A DNA stretch of 20,341 nt from Barnesiella merdipullorum (GCA_019116365.1 DXBT01000015.1:1-20341); one strand, 5' to 3'; counted from the first letter of the stretch, positions 5,813 through 13,872 are shown. A program made the numbers and translations. Notes: generated by a model from the letters alone, not told the origin.

Positions 5813-6979
5813 TCAGGCTTCTTGCCCCAGAGCAATCAGTTGGTTCTTTAGCGGATTGGCATACATCAGCAGGATGCACCGTTTGAGGAATTGCTTGTCT
5901 TTCTCTTCGGTTATGTTGGGAATCTTGGCCAACTGCGAGTGGAGGTAGTTGGTAAAGGTGAGCTGCTCCTCGCTGGTGTAGCGGTCGGCAAAGCGATTCA
6001 TCCCGTTGAGCAGGTCGTAGGCGATGTAGTTGCCGGGGTATATCTTGTAGCCCAGGTGGATGCCCCTGTCGATGATTCGGAGCGTCTGGGCAAGCAGTTC
6101 CGATTTCTCTTCGATGTGGCCGAGCTTGTCGAGCTCGTCGTTGATGCAGGGGGCAATCTGGAAGTGCACACGCCCTTTATAGCCCAGCAGCCCGATTTCC
6201 ATGCTGTGGAGGTCGTCTTCTTGCGTCTTCTTGAAGTCGGGGTTGTCGCGTTTGAGCAGGAACTCCTGAGCCTTGAGGTAGTCGCAGGGGTCGTATTCGT
6301 AGGAGATGGAGACGGGCACGATGTTGATCTCTTTGAGGTTGTCGATGAGAGAACCGTTGCCGGCCAGTCCCAGCATCTTGATGAGCGACTCTTGAGTGCG
6401 GTCGTCCGAGTCTTTTGAGCGTCCTTCGCGTTGGGCAATCCATACCGACTCTTTCTTCTGGGTGATGGCAAAGTGAATATACCCCGACAGTTGACGAGCA
6501 GCCTCGAGCATCTGTCGCACGCCTACGTTACGCTTCACGATGAAGCTCTTGTTGAGCCGCACCAGGTCGGATATCCATTCAAAGATGAGCAGGTTGTTGC
6601 CGATGGCAATCTCGCTGGTGTTTATCCCGTGCCGGATAAGCAGCAGGTTGAGGAACGAAGCATCGAGAATGATGTCGCGATGGTTCGACATGTAGGTGTA
6701 GTTCTTGTTCTTGTCGAGCACTTCGAAGTTTCCCTCGGTGAGACTCTTGGTTGTCTTCTTGGTGAGTCCTTCGAGGAAGGCACGCATGATGAGTAGTTGA
6801 AAATCTTTCTTGTTGTCGAGCGCGAGCAGTTGTTGGCACAACTCGTCGTAGTTGACGTCGGGCATGACATATCGTACGGCATGTTCAAATCTTGGTTCTT
6901 TGACCAAAACTTTCATCTTGTCGTGAAACTCACGGTCGTAAAACGGCCTGATATCGTCAAATTCTTTTGGGCATTCCAT
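5813..6979 (-). CDS. PlsB-like glycerophospholipid acyltransferase
   Basis: A 388-residue protein with the four ordered motifs of the GPAT/AGPAT superfamily. Motif I is SNHRDIILD (98-106), motif II LNKSFIVKRNVG (142-153), motif III WIAQREGRSKD (180-190) and motif IV INIVPVSISYEYD (218-230). Such enzymes acylate glycerol-3-phosphate or lysophosphatidate at the inner face of the cytoplasmic membrane in phospholipid synthesis. The order and spacing are nearer PlsB than the short PlsC type. The motif I His100 and Asp106 are separated by five residues rather than the canonical four (HX4D). There is no obvious transmembrane helix, so it is probably peripheral. It starts 72 bases after rluD with no consensus promoter between, so it is probably co-transcribed with PASTA and rluD, and it ends at the terminator 5754-5795. 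Acyl donor and acceptor specificity are not determined. Confidence 0.8.
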   Translation of the reverse strand: MECPKEFDDIRPFYDREFHDKMKVLVKEPRFEHAVRYVMPDVNYDELCQQLLALDNKKDFQLLIMRAFLEGLTKKTTKSLTEGNFEVLDKNKNYTYMSNHRDIILDASFLNLLLIRHGINTSEIAIGNNLLIFEWISDLVRLNKSFIVKRNVGVRQMLEAARQLSGYIHFAITQKKESVWIAQREGRSKDSDDRTQESLIKMLGLAGNGSLIDNLKEINIVPVSISYEYDPCDYLKAQEFLLKRDNPDFKKTQEDDLHSMEIGLLGYKGRVHFQIAPCINDELDKLGHIEEKSELLAQTLRIIDRGIHLGYKIYPGNYIAYDLLNGMNRFADRYTSEEQLTFTNYLHSQLAKIPNITEEKDKQFLKRCILLMYANPLKNQLIALGQEA

Positions 6980-7051
6980 AACTCTTTGTTTTAAGGTATA
7001 GAACCGTCTTTTTGTTGATGGGTTGTTTTTCTCTGTCTTAATAATCTCTCC

Positions 7052-8113
7052 TTATATATCTCGGTTGGCGGTGTAGTTGCGCCATTTGTCAAAAAGCTGT
7101 GTCATATCCTGGGGGATAGGCGAGTCGAAAAACATCTCTTCGCCCGTGACCGGATGCTTGAATCCGAGAGTCTTGGCGTGAAGAGCCTGTCGGGGGCAGA
7201 TGTCGAAGCAGTTTTGAACAAACTGTTTATACTTCGAGAAAGTAGTTCCCTTGAGTATCTGATTCCCGCCGTAACGCTCGTCGTTGAACAGCGTGTGTCC
7301 TATATATTTCATATGTACCCTAATCTGGTGTGTACGCCCGGTTTCGAGTTTACACTCAACGATGGAAACATATCCCAGTCGTTCCAGGGTCTTGTAGTGG
7401 GTAACCGCATGTTTGCCTTGGTCTCCGTCGGGGAATACGGTCATTTGCAGGCGGTCTTTGAGGCTGCGGCCTATGTTGCCCACTATGGTGCCTTCGTCCT
7501 GCTCCATGAGCCCCCATACGAGGGCCACATATTTGCGTTGGGTAGTCTTGTGGAAAAATTGTAAACCCAGGTTGGTCTTGGCTTCGGGTGTCTTGGCGAT
7601 GACCAGCAGGCCCGAGGTCTCTTTGTCGATGCGGTGGACCAGTCCCAGTCGGGGGTCGTTCACGTCGTAGTTGGGGGTGTTGCGGAAGTAGTAGGCCAAG
7701 GCATTTACCAGTGTTCCGCTGTAATTGCCGTGCCCGGGATGCACCACTAGCCCGGCCGGTTTGTTGACCACCAGCACGGCATCGTCTTCATAGACGACAT
7801 CGAGTGGAATATCCTGGGGGATGATTTCAAATTCGTAGCGGGGACGATCCATGACCACCGACACGACGTCGAGCGGCTTTACCCGGTAGTTCGACTTGAC
7901 GGGCTTGCCGTTGACGAGGATACAGCCGGCTTCGGCCGCTTGTTGCACTCGGTTGCGCGACGAGCTTTCGAGGCGAGCTACCAGGAACTTGTCCACCCGC
8001 AGCAGGCTCTGCCCCTTGTCGGCAACGAACCGAAAGTGCTCATACAGTTCGCGTTCGCCCTCTTCGGCAACGATTTTATCATCGGCTTCTATGTCTTCGT
8101 CGCAAAAGTTCAT
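7052..8113 (-). CDS. rluD: RluD-type 23S rRNA pseudouridine synthase
   Basis: A 353-residue RluA-family pseudouridine synthase. An acidic N-terminal extension (1-30) precedes an S4 RNA-binding domain (about 37-83, LLRVDKFLVARL onward). The catalytic domain follows, with the diagnostic HRIDKETSGLLVIAK (160-174), whose Asp163 is the catalytic aspartate, and ETGRTHQIRVHM (257-268). RluD converts helix 69 uridines of 23S rRNA (1911, 1915 and 1917 in E. coli numbering) to pseudouridine and supports ribosome assembly. The S4 domain and length favour RluD over RluA or RluC, though the target cannot be proven from sequence. The start codon lies 18 bases after the PASTA gene stop, so the two form an operon. 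Confidence 0.9.
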   Translation of the reverse strand: MNFCDEDIEADDKIVAEEGERELYEHFRFVADKGQSLLRVDKFLVARLESSSRNRVQQAAEAGCILVNGKPVKSNYRVKPLDVVSVVMDRPRYEFEIIPQDIPLDVVYEDDAVLVVNKPAGLVVHPGHGNYSGTLVNALAYYFRNTPNYDVNDPRLGLVHRIDKETSGLLVIAKTPEAKTNLGLQFFHKTTQRKYVALVWGLMEQDEGTIVGNIGRSLKDRLQMTVFPDGDQGKHAVTHYKTLERLGYVSIVECKLETGRTHQIRVHMKYIGHTLFNDERYGGNQILKGTTFSKYKQFVQNCFDICPRQALHAKTLGFKHPVTGEEMFFDSPIPQDMTQLFDKWRNYTANRDI

Positions 8114-8131
8114 TCTTTTCGAAGCATCAGT

Positions 8132-8770
8132 TTAGTTAAACCAGCTGTCATCGGTGATGGGAGTCTCGGCGTCGGGTGTTTGCGGGAATTCTCCTTCGAT
8201 ATCAGAGTCGGGATAAGACTCTGATATCCCGCTGCCCACGAGCAGAGTCACTGTGCTGTTGGCCGGGATTTTATCGCCGGGTTCGATTGTTTCGCCCTGG
8301 TATTGCAGGCCGATAGCCAGGTCGGGGTATTCCGAGGGTACCTCTTGTATGCGCACATCGCTCAATCCTCGGCTCTCCAGTGTCGAGAGGGCTTGCCGCA
8401 TCGACATGTCGGATACCTTGGGACAGGTAATCATGCGGGGTGAATAGGCGTTGATCGAGAGGTAAACAGTGCGTCCCGACTTTACTTTGCTGCCTGCGGC
8501 CGGAGTCTGTTCTACGATGGTGCCGGGCACAGCCTCGTCGATATAGAGCGAATCGATGATGTCATATTCGAAGCCATTGCGGTCGAGAGTGCGCAGGGCA
8601 TCGGGCAGGGCCATGGCTTTTACATCGGGCACGAGTACGGCTTTCCCGTGACGGGTATATAGTTTGAGCCCATAAAGGGTAATTCCTATCAACAGGAAAA
8701 AAACGATAATCATCTGCACTAATGTTTTGATTATCGGGTGCTTCTTGAAAAATTCTGTCAATTTTCCCAT
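8132..8770 (-). CDS. Membrane-anchored PASTA-domain protein without a kinase domain
   Basis: A 212-residue protein with a short basic cytoplasmic tail, one transmembrane helix (about 14-35) and two PASTA repeats facing the periplasm: 42-107 (VPDVKAMALPDALRTLDRNG ... IVEQTPAAGSKVKSG) and about 112-180 (CPKVSDMSMRQALSTLESRG ... GETIEPGDKIPANSTV). The tail (181-212) is acidic and proline/serine-rich. PASTA repeats bind muropeptide or peptidoglycan stem fragments in Gram-positive kinases and PBPs. In this group of Gram-negatives the free-standing form has no settled function, and a link to cell-wall sensing or assembly is inference. It is the first gene of the run PASTA-rluD-acyltransferase. The tail-coding DNA contains a perfect 12-base inverted repeat. 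Confidence 0.85.
   Translation of the reverse strand: MGKLTEFFKKHPIIKTLVQMIIVFFLLIGITLYGLKLYTRHGKAVLVPDVKAMALPDALRTLDRNGFEYDIIDSLYIDEAVPGTIVEQTPAAGSKVKSGRTVYLSINAYSPRMITCPKVSDMSMRQALSTLESRGLSDVRIQEVPSEYPDLAIGLQYQGETIEPGDKIPANSTVTLLVGSGISESYPDSDIEGEFPQTPDAETPITDDSWFN
8198..8228. repeat. Perfect 12-base inverted repeat inside the PASTA gene
   Basis: GATATCAGAGTC (8198-8209) and GACTCTGATATC (8217-8228) are exact reverse complements around a 7-base loop. On the transcript this is a strong hairpin 66-97 bases before the PASTA stop. An alternative shorter pairing (GGGATA with TATCCC, using the loop) is mutually exclusive with it. No U-run follows, so it is not an ordinary terminator. Confidence 0.85.
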
Positions 8771-8804
8771 AAATGCTTAGGCGTATAATCTTTCTAAGGT
8801 TTCA

Positions 8805-8812
8805 CAAAGATA
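8805..8812 (-). promoter_or_regulatory. -7 element of the PASTA-rluD-acyltransferase promoter
   Basis: On the minus strand TATCTTTG (8812-8805) matches TAnnTTTG exactly and lies 34 bases before the PASTA start codon. No clean TTTG stands at -33, only a T-rich stretch (complement of 8827-8831). Confidence 0.6.
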
Positions 8813-8983
8813 GCATAAATCGTTTGTAAAAGGCATTAACTTAATTATTTTTATGAGAAAAAGATTTTCTTGACAGGCTCTTCTTTCTTTTTGACGATGG
8901 CTCTATCCATGCTTGCGTGTTATTTGTGCGAGCGTATAAAACAAACTATTTTAACATTTATAACTTAAATAATCTATCTCTCC

Positions 8984-9014
8984 TTGATTGATATGCGAGA
9001 ATGAGTTACTTTTG
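8984..9014 (+). promoter_or_regulatory. Promoter of the coiled-coil protein gene
   Basis: TTG at 8984-8986, a 20-base spacer, then TACTTTTG at 9007-9014. The start codon follows 28 bases after the -7 box. The rest of the divergent spacer (8813-8983) is AT-rich and I see nothing else definite in it. Confidence 0.7.
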
Positions 9015-9042
9015 CACAAAAATAATAGCTTCTGAATAAACT

Positions 9043-9936
9043 ATGAAAAGAAGTAATCTGGTGGTGATCATTATTGCCGTGTTGGCTGTCGCTTTGATAG
9101 GGACAGGAGTTTTCATATATATCCAGCATAAACAGATGTCCGACTTCAAGGAGCAGGTCGAAATCGACAAGCAGCGCACCGAGCTCGAGAAGGAGTATAG
9201 CGATCTGGCGGCCCAGTACGACCAGTTCGAAGGACAGCAGATGATGTTCAACAACGACTCGCTCATCGAGAAACTCGATGCCGAGAAGGTAAAAGTTCAG
9301 CGGTTGCTCGAAGAGTTGCGCACGGTCAAGAATACCAGTTCGGCCCGTATCGAGGAGTTGAAGAAAGAACTTGCCACACTGCGAGGTATCATGCGTCACT
9401 ATGTGATGCAAATCGATTCGCTCAATGCTGCCAACAAGCAGCTGCGTGAAGAGAATGCCCAGGTGACCCGCCGCTATCGCGAAGTGTCGGAGACGGCCAA
9501 TCAGCTGAAACAGGAACGTGAAGAGCTTACCGAGAAGGTGACCCTGGCCTCGAAACTCGATGCTGTGGGTATTGTGGTAACTCCCATTGATTCGCGGGGC
9601 AAGGTGGCCAAGCGCATCAAGAAGACCGACAAAATAAAGATTAGCTTCTCTATCGCCAAGAATGTAACGGCCGAGGTGGGCGAGAAATATATCTATGCCC
9701 GCATTGTGAAACCCGATGGCGATGTGCTGGTTAAAGATCGCGCCGATGTATTCCCCTTTGAAAATCGCGAGATCAACTTCTCGTGCCGCCGACTCATCGA
9801 GTTTACGGGCGACGAGTTGAACGATGTGACCATGTATTGGGCCGTCGAGGAGTTCCTCTATCCCGGTGAATACCGCGTCGATATCTTTGCCGACAACTAC
9901 AAGATAGGCTCTCGCTCCTTCACCTTGAAAGAGTGA
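9043..9936 (+). CDS. Membrane-anchored coiled-coil protein with C-terminal beta domain, function unknown
   Basis: A 297-residue protein I do not recognise beyond a type common in Bacteroidales genomes. An N-terminal transmembrane helix (about 5-27) is followed by a long charged coiled coil (about 30-170, many Glu, Lys, Gln and Leu heptads, e.g. EELRTVKNTSSARIEELKKE). A compact, probably beta-sandwich domain follows (about 173-297) with KYIYARIVKPDGDVLV (215-230) and YPGEYRVDIFADNYKIGSRS (273-292). The helix followed by a long stalk suggests anchoring in the inner membrane with the beta domain held in the periplasm; the reverse topology is not excluded. It has its own promoter 5' and is separated from the export operon by 218 bases, so a link to that operon is not shown. 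Possible roles are scaffolding or envelope spacing, but these are guesses. Confidence 0.85.
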   Translation: MKRSNLVVIIIAVLAVALIGTGVFIYIQHKQMSDFKEQVEIDKQRTELEKEYSDLAAQYDQFEGQQMMFNNDSLIEKLDAEKVKVQRLLEELRTVKNTSSARIEELKKELATLRGIMRHYVMQIDSLNAANKQLREENAQVTRRYREVSETANQLKQEREELTEKVTLASKLDAVGIVVTPIDSRGKVAKRIKKTDKIKISFSIAKNVTAEVGEKYIYARIVKPDGDVLVKDRADVFPFENREINFSCRRLIEFTGDELNDVTMYWAVEEFLYPGEYRVDIFADNYKIGSRSFTLKE

Positions 9937-10023
9937 GACGACGCAGGCCCTGTGAGACTCATGGCTCCTTTGCAGACAGGAGTATTAAAAAACGGTAAAA
10001 AGAGAAAACAAAGACCTCAAATG

Positions 10024-10054
10024 TTTGTTTAATGCTAAACTCGGCGTATTTTTG
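10024..10054 (+). promoter_or_regulatory. Promoter of the four-gene export operon
   Basis: TTTG (10024-10027), a 19-base spacer and TATTTTTG (10047-10054) match both boxes of the Bacteroidota consensus. The predicted start near 10060 leaves a leader of about 95 bases before the TolC-type gene. The bases before it (9937-10020) are non-coding with only a weak CTCCT/AGGAG hairpin. Confidence 0.75.
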
Positions 10055-10060
10055 CGGGAC

Positions 10061-10083
10061 AATGCCGAGGGCATTATTTTTTT
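10061..10083 (+). terminator. Terminator-like hairpin at the start of the export-operon leader
   Basis: AATGCC (10061-10066) pairs with GGCATT (10070-10075) around the triloop GAG, followed by one A and seven T (10077-10083). As a terminator it would serve the upstream coiled-coil gene. However, it lies after the export-operon promoter, so the same hairpin would be the first element of the export-operon RNA. It may act as a 5' stabilising stem or an early attenuator. Confidence 0.5.
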
Positions 10084-10154
10084 AAGATATAAAATTGTTT
10101 AGGCAACTATAAGCATGGCAAGTATTGGCCCTGCAACGTAAAAGGTAAAAAGAT

Positions 10155-11609
10155 ATGAGAATGAACCGACACTTACTGGCGGGAAGAGTCTTGGTCGCCC
10201 TCTTTCTGCTCTCGTTCTTAACCGTTTCGGCACAGCAACCCGTATCGCTCGATTCGTGTCGCCGCATGGCTTTGAAGAACAACAAGCAATTGCGCATTGC
10301 CGAGGAGAAAGTCAAGGGCGCGGGTTATACCAAGAAGTCGGCCCGGGGAGCCTATTTCCCGGGGATAGACTTTACCGGCACCTATATGTATAACCAGAAA
10401 TCCATCTCGCTGTTGGAAGAGGACCAGTACCTGCCCACCAAGAGCTTCGACCTGGCCTCTCAAGAATATAAGTATAACATAGTAACCAACCCCATGACGG
10501 GCGAGCCCATCCTGAACAACGGGCAGCCCATACCCCAAACCGTGGCGCTCATCCCCAAAGAGGCCTTCGAGTTCGACGTGCACAATGTCTATGCCGGGTT
10601 GGTCACTTTGACGCAACCCATCTTCATGGGAGGCAAAATCAAGGCCCTCAACGATATTGCCAGCTATGCCGAGAAGTTGGCCGTCTCGCAGCGCAACACG
10701 GCCGAGAAGGAGATTGTCTATCAAACCGACGAGGCCTATTGGCAGGTGGTGTCGCTCGTTCATAAAAAGAAGTTGGCCGAGAGTTATACCGCTCTGCTCG
10801 ATACCCTTAACCGCCATGTGCAGGATATGATCGAGGAGGGGGTAGCCACCCAGTCCGACGGGCTCACGGTAGCCGTGCGACTCAACGCCGCGCAGATAAC
10901 CCTGGCCAAAGTCGATAATGGTTTGGCTCTGTCGCGTATGGCCCTGGCTCAGATTTGCGGGTTGCCCGTAAATTCGGTCTTTACCCTCGAAGACGAATCG
11001 CTGGATAGGGTCGAGCCGCAGGAACAACCGCTCGCCTACGATATGGAAGAGGTGTTTAAGAACCGCAACGAGGTGCTCAGCCTCGACTATGCGGCCAAGA
11101 TTTATGAGAAGAAAAAGAACCTGGCCCTCTCCGACATGTTGCCCAAGTTGGCCCTGGTAGGTACCTATTCGTTTACCAACCCCAATGCCTTCAATGGTTT
11201 CAAAAACGAGTTCGACGGCATGTTTAGCGTGGGGGTCATGCTCAATATTCCCATCCTGCACTGGGGGCAGAACTTCAACAAGATAAAGGCGGCCAAGAGC
11301 GAGGCCGTTGTAGCCAAACTGCAACTGGCCGACACGAAAGAGAAAATCGAGCTGCAAGTCAATCAGGCCGCCTTCAAAGCCTCTGAGGCCTATCGCACCT
11401 ACCGCATGGCCGTGAAGAATCTCGAGAAGGCCGACGAAAACCTGCGCAATGCCCAGGTGGGATTTGAAGAGGGCGTGCTCACCACGACCAACGTGCTCGA
11501 GGCTCAGACTGCCTGGCTCGAGGCCCAGTCGGAGAAAATCGATGCCGAAATCGATACCCGCCTCTGCGAGGTCTATCTGGCTAAAGCCTTGGGAACCATG
11601 AGATATTGA
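10155..11609 (+). CDS. TolC-family outer-membrane efflux channel
   Basis: A 484-residue TolC/OEP-family protein that forms a trimeric outer-membrane beta barrel with a long periplasmic alpha-helical tunnel. A Sec signal peptide covers about residues 1-26 (LVALFLLSFLTVSA then QQ). The mature start PVSLDSCRRMALKNNKQLRI is the classic first OEP helix, and YFPGIDFTGTY begins a strand segment. The second OEP repeat contains the helix LPKLALVGTYSFTNPN and the C-terminal VGFEEGVLTTTNVLEAQTAW (the family G-x-x-T/D-x-L-x-A motif). Length is typical. It is the first gene of the operon, followed 38 bases later by its partner adaptor. It serves as the exit duct for substrate exported by the downstream inner-membrane proteins; the substrate is unknown. 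ATG 10155 or the ATG two codons later could be the start. Confidence 0.9.
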   Translation: MRMNRHLLAGRVLVALFLLSFLTVSAQQPVSLDSCRRMALKNNKQLRIAEEKVKGAGYTKKSARGAYFPGIDFTGTYMYNQKSISLLEEDQYLPTKSFDLASQEYKYNIVTNPMTGEPILNNGQPIPQTVALIPKEAFEFDVHNVYAGLVTLTQPIFMGGKIKALNDIASYAEKLAVSQRNTAEKEIVYQTDEAYWQVVSLVHKKKLAESYTALLDTLNRHVQDMIEEGVATQSDGLTVAVRLNAAQITLAKVDNGLALSRMALAQICGLPVNSVFTLEDESLDRVEPQEQPLAYDMEEVFKNRNEVLSLDYAAKIYEKKKNLALSDMLPKLALVGTYSFTNPNAFNGFKNEFDGMFSVGVMLNIPILHWGQNFNKIKAAKSEAVVAKLQLADTKEKIELQVNQAAFKASEAYRTYRMAVKNLEKADENLRNAQVGFEEGVLTTTNVLEAQTAWLEAQSEKIDAEIDTRLCEVYLAKALGTMRY

Positions 11610-11647
11610 AAAAAAGAAAATAAAAAAATAGCAAAACAAGATTTACG

Positions 11648-12649
11648 ATGGAAAATCTAAGAGAAAAAAAAGAGCATAGTCTGGTCGTCGGACTCATTGC
11701 TTTGATTGTCATTATCGTTGTTTTGGCCTTGATAGGACTGTTCCTGCTCAAACCTGAGCCCCAGATTATTCAGGGACAGGCCGAGGCGACCCAAGTACGG
11801 GTCTCGGGCAAACTGCCGGGACGAGTGGTCGAGTTTATGGTCGAAGAGGGGCAACACGTGCAGGCCGGCGATACACTGGTACACATACATTCGTCGCTTG
11901 TCGAAGCCAAGCTCTCCCAGGCCGAGGCCATGGAGTCGGTGGCACAAGCCCAGAACAAGAAGGTCGATAAGGGTACCCGCATCGAGATGCTCAACTCGGC
12001 TTACGATATGTGGCAGCAGGCCCAGGCCGGTCTCACCATAGCCAAGAAGACCTATGACCGCATGGAGTCGCTTTATAAGAAGGGTGTCATCTCGGCACAG
12101 AAACGCGACGAGGCCGAGGCCTCTTACAAGGCCATGGTGGCTACCGAGAGTGCTGCCCGTTCGCAATACGAGATGGCCAAGGCCGGAGCTCAGGCCGAAG
12201 ACAAGGCTGCCGCCGCTGCCATGGTGGCTGCTGCCCGGGGTAGTGTGGCCGAGGTTGAGTCGATACTCGACGACTCGTATCTGACGGCTCCTACCGACGG
12301 CGAAATCTCCGACATATTCCCCAACGTGGGCGAGCTGGTGAGCCTGGGCGCACCCATCATGAATGTGTTGAAACTCGACGACATGTGGGTATCGTTCAAC
12401 GTGCGTGAAGATTTGCTGGCCGACCTGACCATGGGCGCCGAAGTGCGTGCCGTGATTCCGGCCCTCGACAACAAGGAGGTTACCCTCAAGGTATTCTACA
12501 TACGCGATATGGGTTCCTATGCCGTGTGGCGCGCCACCAAGGTAACCGGGCAATACGACGCCAAGACCTTCGAGGTGAAGGCACGTCCCGTGGAGCCGGT
12601 CGAAAACCTGCGTCCCGGCATGTCGGTTCTGTTGAAACGCGATAAGTAA
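11648..12649 (+). CDS. HlyD/EmrA-type periplasmic adaptor (membrane fusion protein)
   Basis: A 333-residue periplasmic adaptor. A single N-terminal transmembrane helix (about 12-35, Val/Ile/Leu-rich) is preceded by a charged cytoplasmic tail. A half-lipoyl motif follows (VSGKLPGRVVEFMVEEGQHV, 52-71), then an alpha-helical hairpin with Ala/Glu/Gln heptads (about 85-205), the second half-lipoyl strand (LTAPTDGEISDIFPNVGELV, about 215-235), and a beta-barrel domain to the C-terminus. Such proteins bridge an inner-membrane transporter to a TolC channel. Architecture and neighbours match YbhG/YhiI-type adaptors of ABC-2 exporters. It lies between the TolC and ABC-2 genes. Confidence 0.9.
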   Translation: MENLREKKEHSLVVGLIALIVIIVVLALIGLFLLKPEPQIIQGQAEATQVRVSGKLPGRVVEFMVEEGQHVQAGDTLVHIHSSLVEAKLSQAEAMESVAQAQNKKVDKGTRIEMLNSAYDMWQQAQAGLTIAKKTYDRMESLYKKGVISAQKRDEAEASYKAMVATESAARSQYEMAKAGAQAEDKAAAAAMVAAARGSVAEVESILDDSYLTAPTDGEISDIFPNVGELVSLGAPIMNVLKLDDMWVSFNVREDLLADLTMGAEVRAVIPALDNKEVTLKVFYIRDMGSYAVWRATKVTGQYDAKTFEVKARPVEPVENLRPGMSVLLKRDK

Positions 12650-12690
12650 GCCGGCCTGTTGTCTATACGTTTAATATCGGGAGATTCGAT

Positions 12691-13872
12691 ATGACAGAAC
12701 AAAAGGAAAATACTACAGGCTTGTGGGCGAGTATCGTCAGGGAGATGCGGCAACTCGTGTCGCGTCCTGCCTATGTGCTGTGCATGGTGGTGGCTCCCTT
12801 GTTTTGCTGCCTCTTCATGTTCTCCTTGATGCACGAGGGGTTGCCCCACAAGATACCGGTAGCTATTGTCGATCAAGATCACTCCTCTTCGTCGCAAGAC
12901 TTTACCCAGCAGTTGGGAGCGTTGGAATCGGTCGATGTGCGGTACAAGCTCAACAGCTTTACCGAGGCCCGTGAGCTCATGCAGTCGGGCGACATCTTTG
13001 GCTTCCTCATGATTCCCGAGGGTTTCGAGGCCAAGGCCACAGCCGGCCGTCAGCCCGAAATCTCGTTCTATACCAACAACGCCTACTACATTCCCGCCTC
13101 GTTGCTCTACAAGAGTTTCAAGACCATGTCGGTATTGGCTTCGGGAGCCGTGGTGCGGCAGGTGCTGCTTGCCACCGGGGTCGAGGAGTCGCAGATTATG
13201 GCCAAGTTGCAGCCCATCGCCTCCGATATGCATGCGCTGGGTAACCCGTGGATAAGCTACTCGGTCTATCTCAACAACTCGTTCCTGCCCGGTTTGTTGC
13301 AGCTCATGATTCTGCTGGTAACGGTCTTCAGCATCGGTTCCGAAATCAAGCACTCCACCGCGCGCGAATGGTTGCGTACGGCCGACGACTCGATAATCGT
13401 CGCCATTACCGGGAAGCTTGTGCCCCAAACCATCATCTTCTTTGCCGTGGGGCTCTTTTATGTGGCCATGCTTTATGGCTATCTGCACTTCCCCATGCAG
13501 GGGAATATCTGGCATATGATTGCGGCCATGTTTCTGCTGGTGGTATCGACCCAGAGTTTCGCCGTAATCATCATGAGCATAGCCCCTTCGTTGCGCATCG
13601 GGTTGAGTGCCGCCGGGCTGGTGGGAGTCTTGTCGCTCTCCATTGCCGGCTTCTCGTTCCCGGTACCGGCCATGTACCTGCCCTTCCAGGCCATGTCGTA
13701 TGTGTTGCCGGTGCGGCACTATTTCTTGATTTATGTCGATCAGGCGCTCAACGGCATACCGCTCTATTACTCGCGCTGGCACTATGTGGCACTCATCCTG
13801 TTTGCCGTGGCATCGACCCCGTTGTTGCCCCGACTCAAAAAAGCCCTCATGCGGCAGGTATATGTGCCCTGA
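12691..13872 (+). CDS. ABC-2 type export membrane subunit, first of a pair
   Basis: A 393-residue inner-membrane protein of the ABC-2/YhgE-YhhJ type. One transmembrane helix at about 26-47 is followed by a large extracytoplasmic domain (about 50-195, beginning KIPVAIVDQDHSSSSQDF, typical of this family). Five further helices follow (roughly 198-217, 237-262, 274-296, 304-325 and 362-382). The conserved P-x-x-x-x-P-x-x-Y-x-x-P/H region is present as YLPFQAMSYVLPVRHYF (329-345). In known relatives (YbhS/YbhR, YhhJ, DrrB-like) two such subunits pair with a separate or fused ATPase to export drugs or lipids. No ATP-binding motif (Walker A, LSGGQ) is present here or in the neighbours. It starts 41 bases after the HlyD gene. 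Confidence 0.85.
   Translation: MTEQKENTTGLWASIVREMRQLVSRPAYVLCMVVAPLFCCLFMFSLMHEGLPHKIPVAIVDQDHSSSSQDFTQQLGALESVDVRYKLNSFTEARELMQSGDIFGFLMIPEGFEAKATAGRQPEISFYTNNAYYIPASLLYKSFKTMSVLASGAVVRQVLLATGVEESQIMAKLQPIASDMHALGNPWISYSVYLNNSFLPGLLQLMILLVTVFSIGSEIKHSTAREWLRTADDSIIVAITGKLVPQTIIFFAVGLFYVAMLYGYLHFPMQGNIWHMIAAMFLLVVSTQSFAVIIMSIAPSLRIGLSAAGLVGVLSLSIAGFSFPVPAMYLPFQAMSYVLPVRHYFLIYVDQALNGIPLYYSRWHYVALILFAVASTPLLPRLKKALMRQVYVP

Noticed and set aside
10218..11639. A 473-residue minus-strand open frame opposite the TolC-type gene
   Set aside because: The sense strand encodes a signal peptide and both OEP repeats; the antisense translation shows no domain and no promoter.
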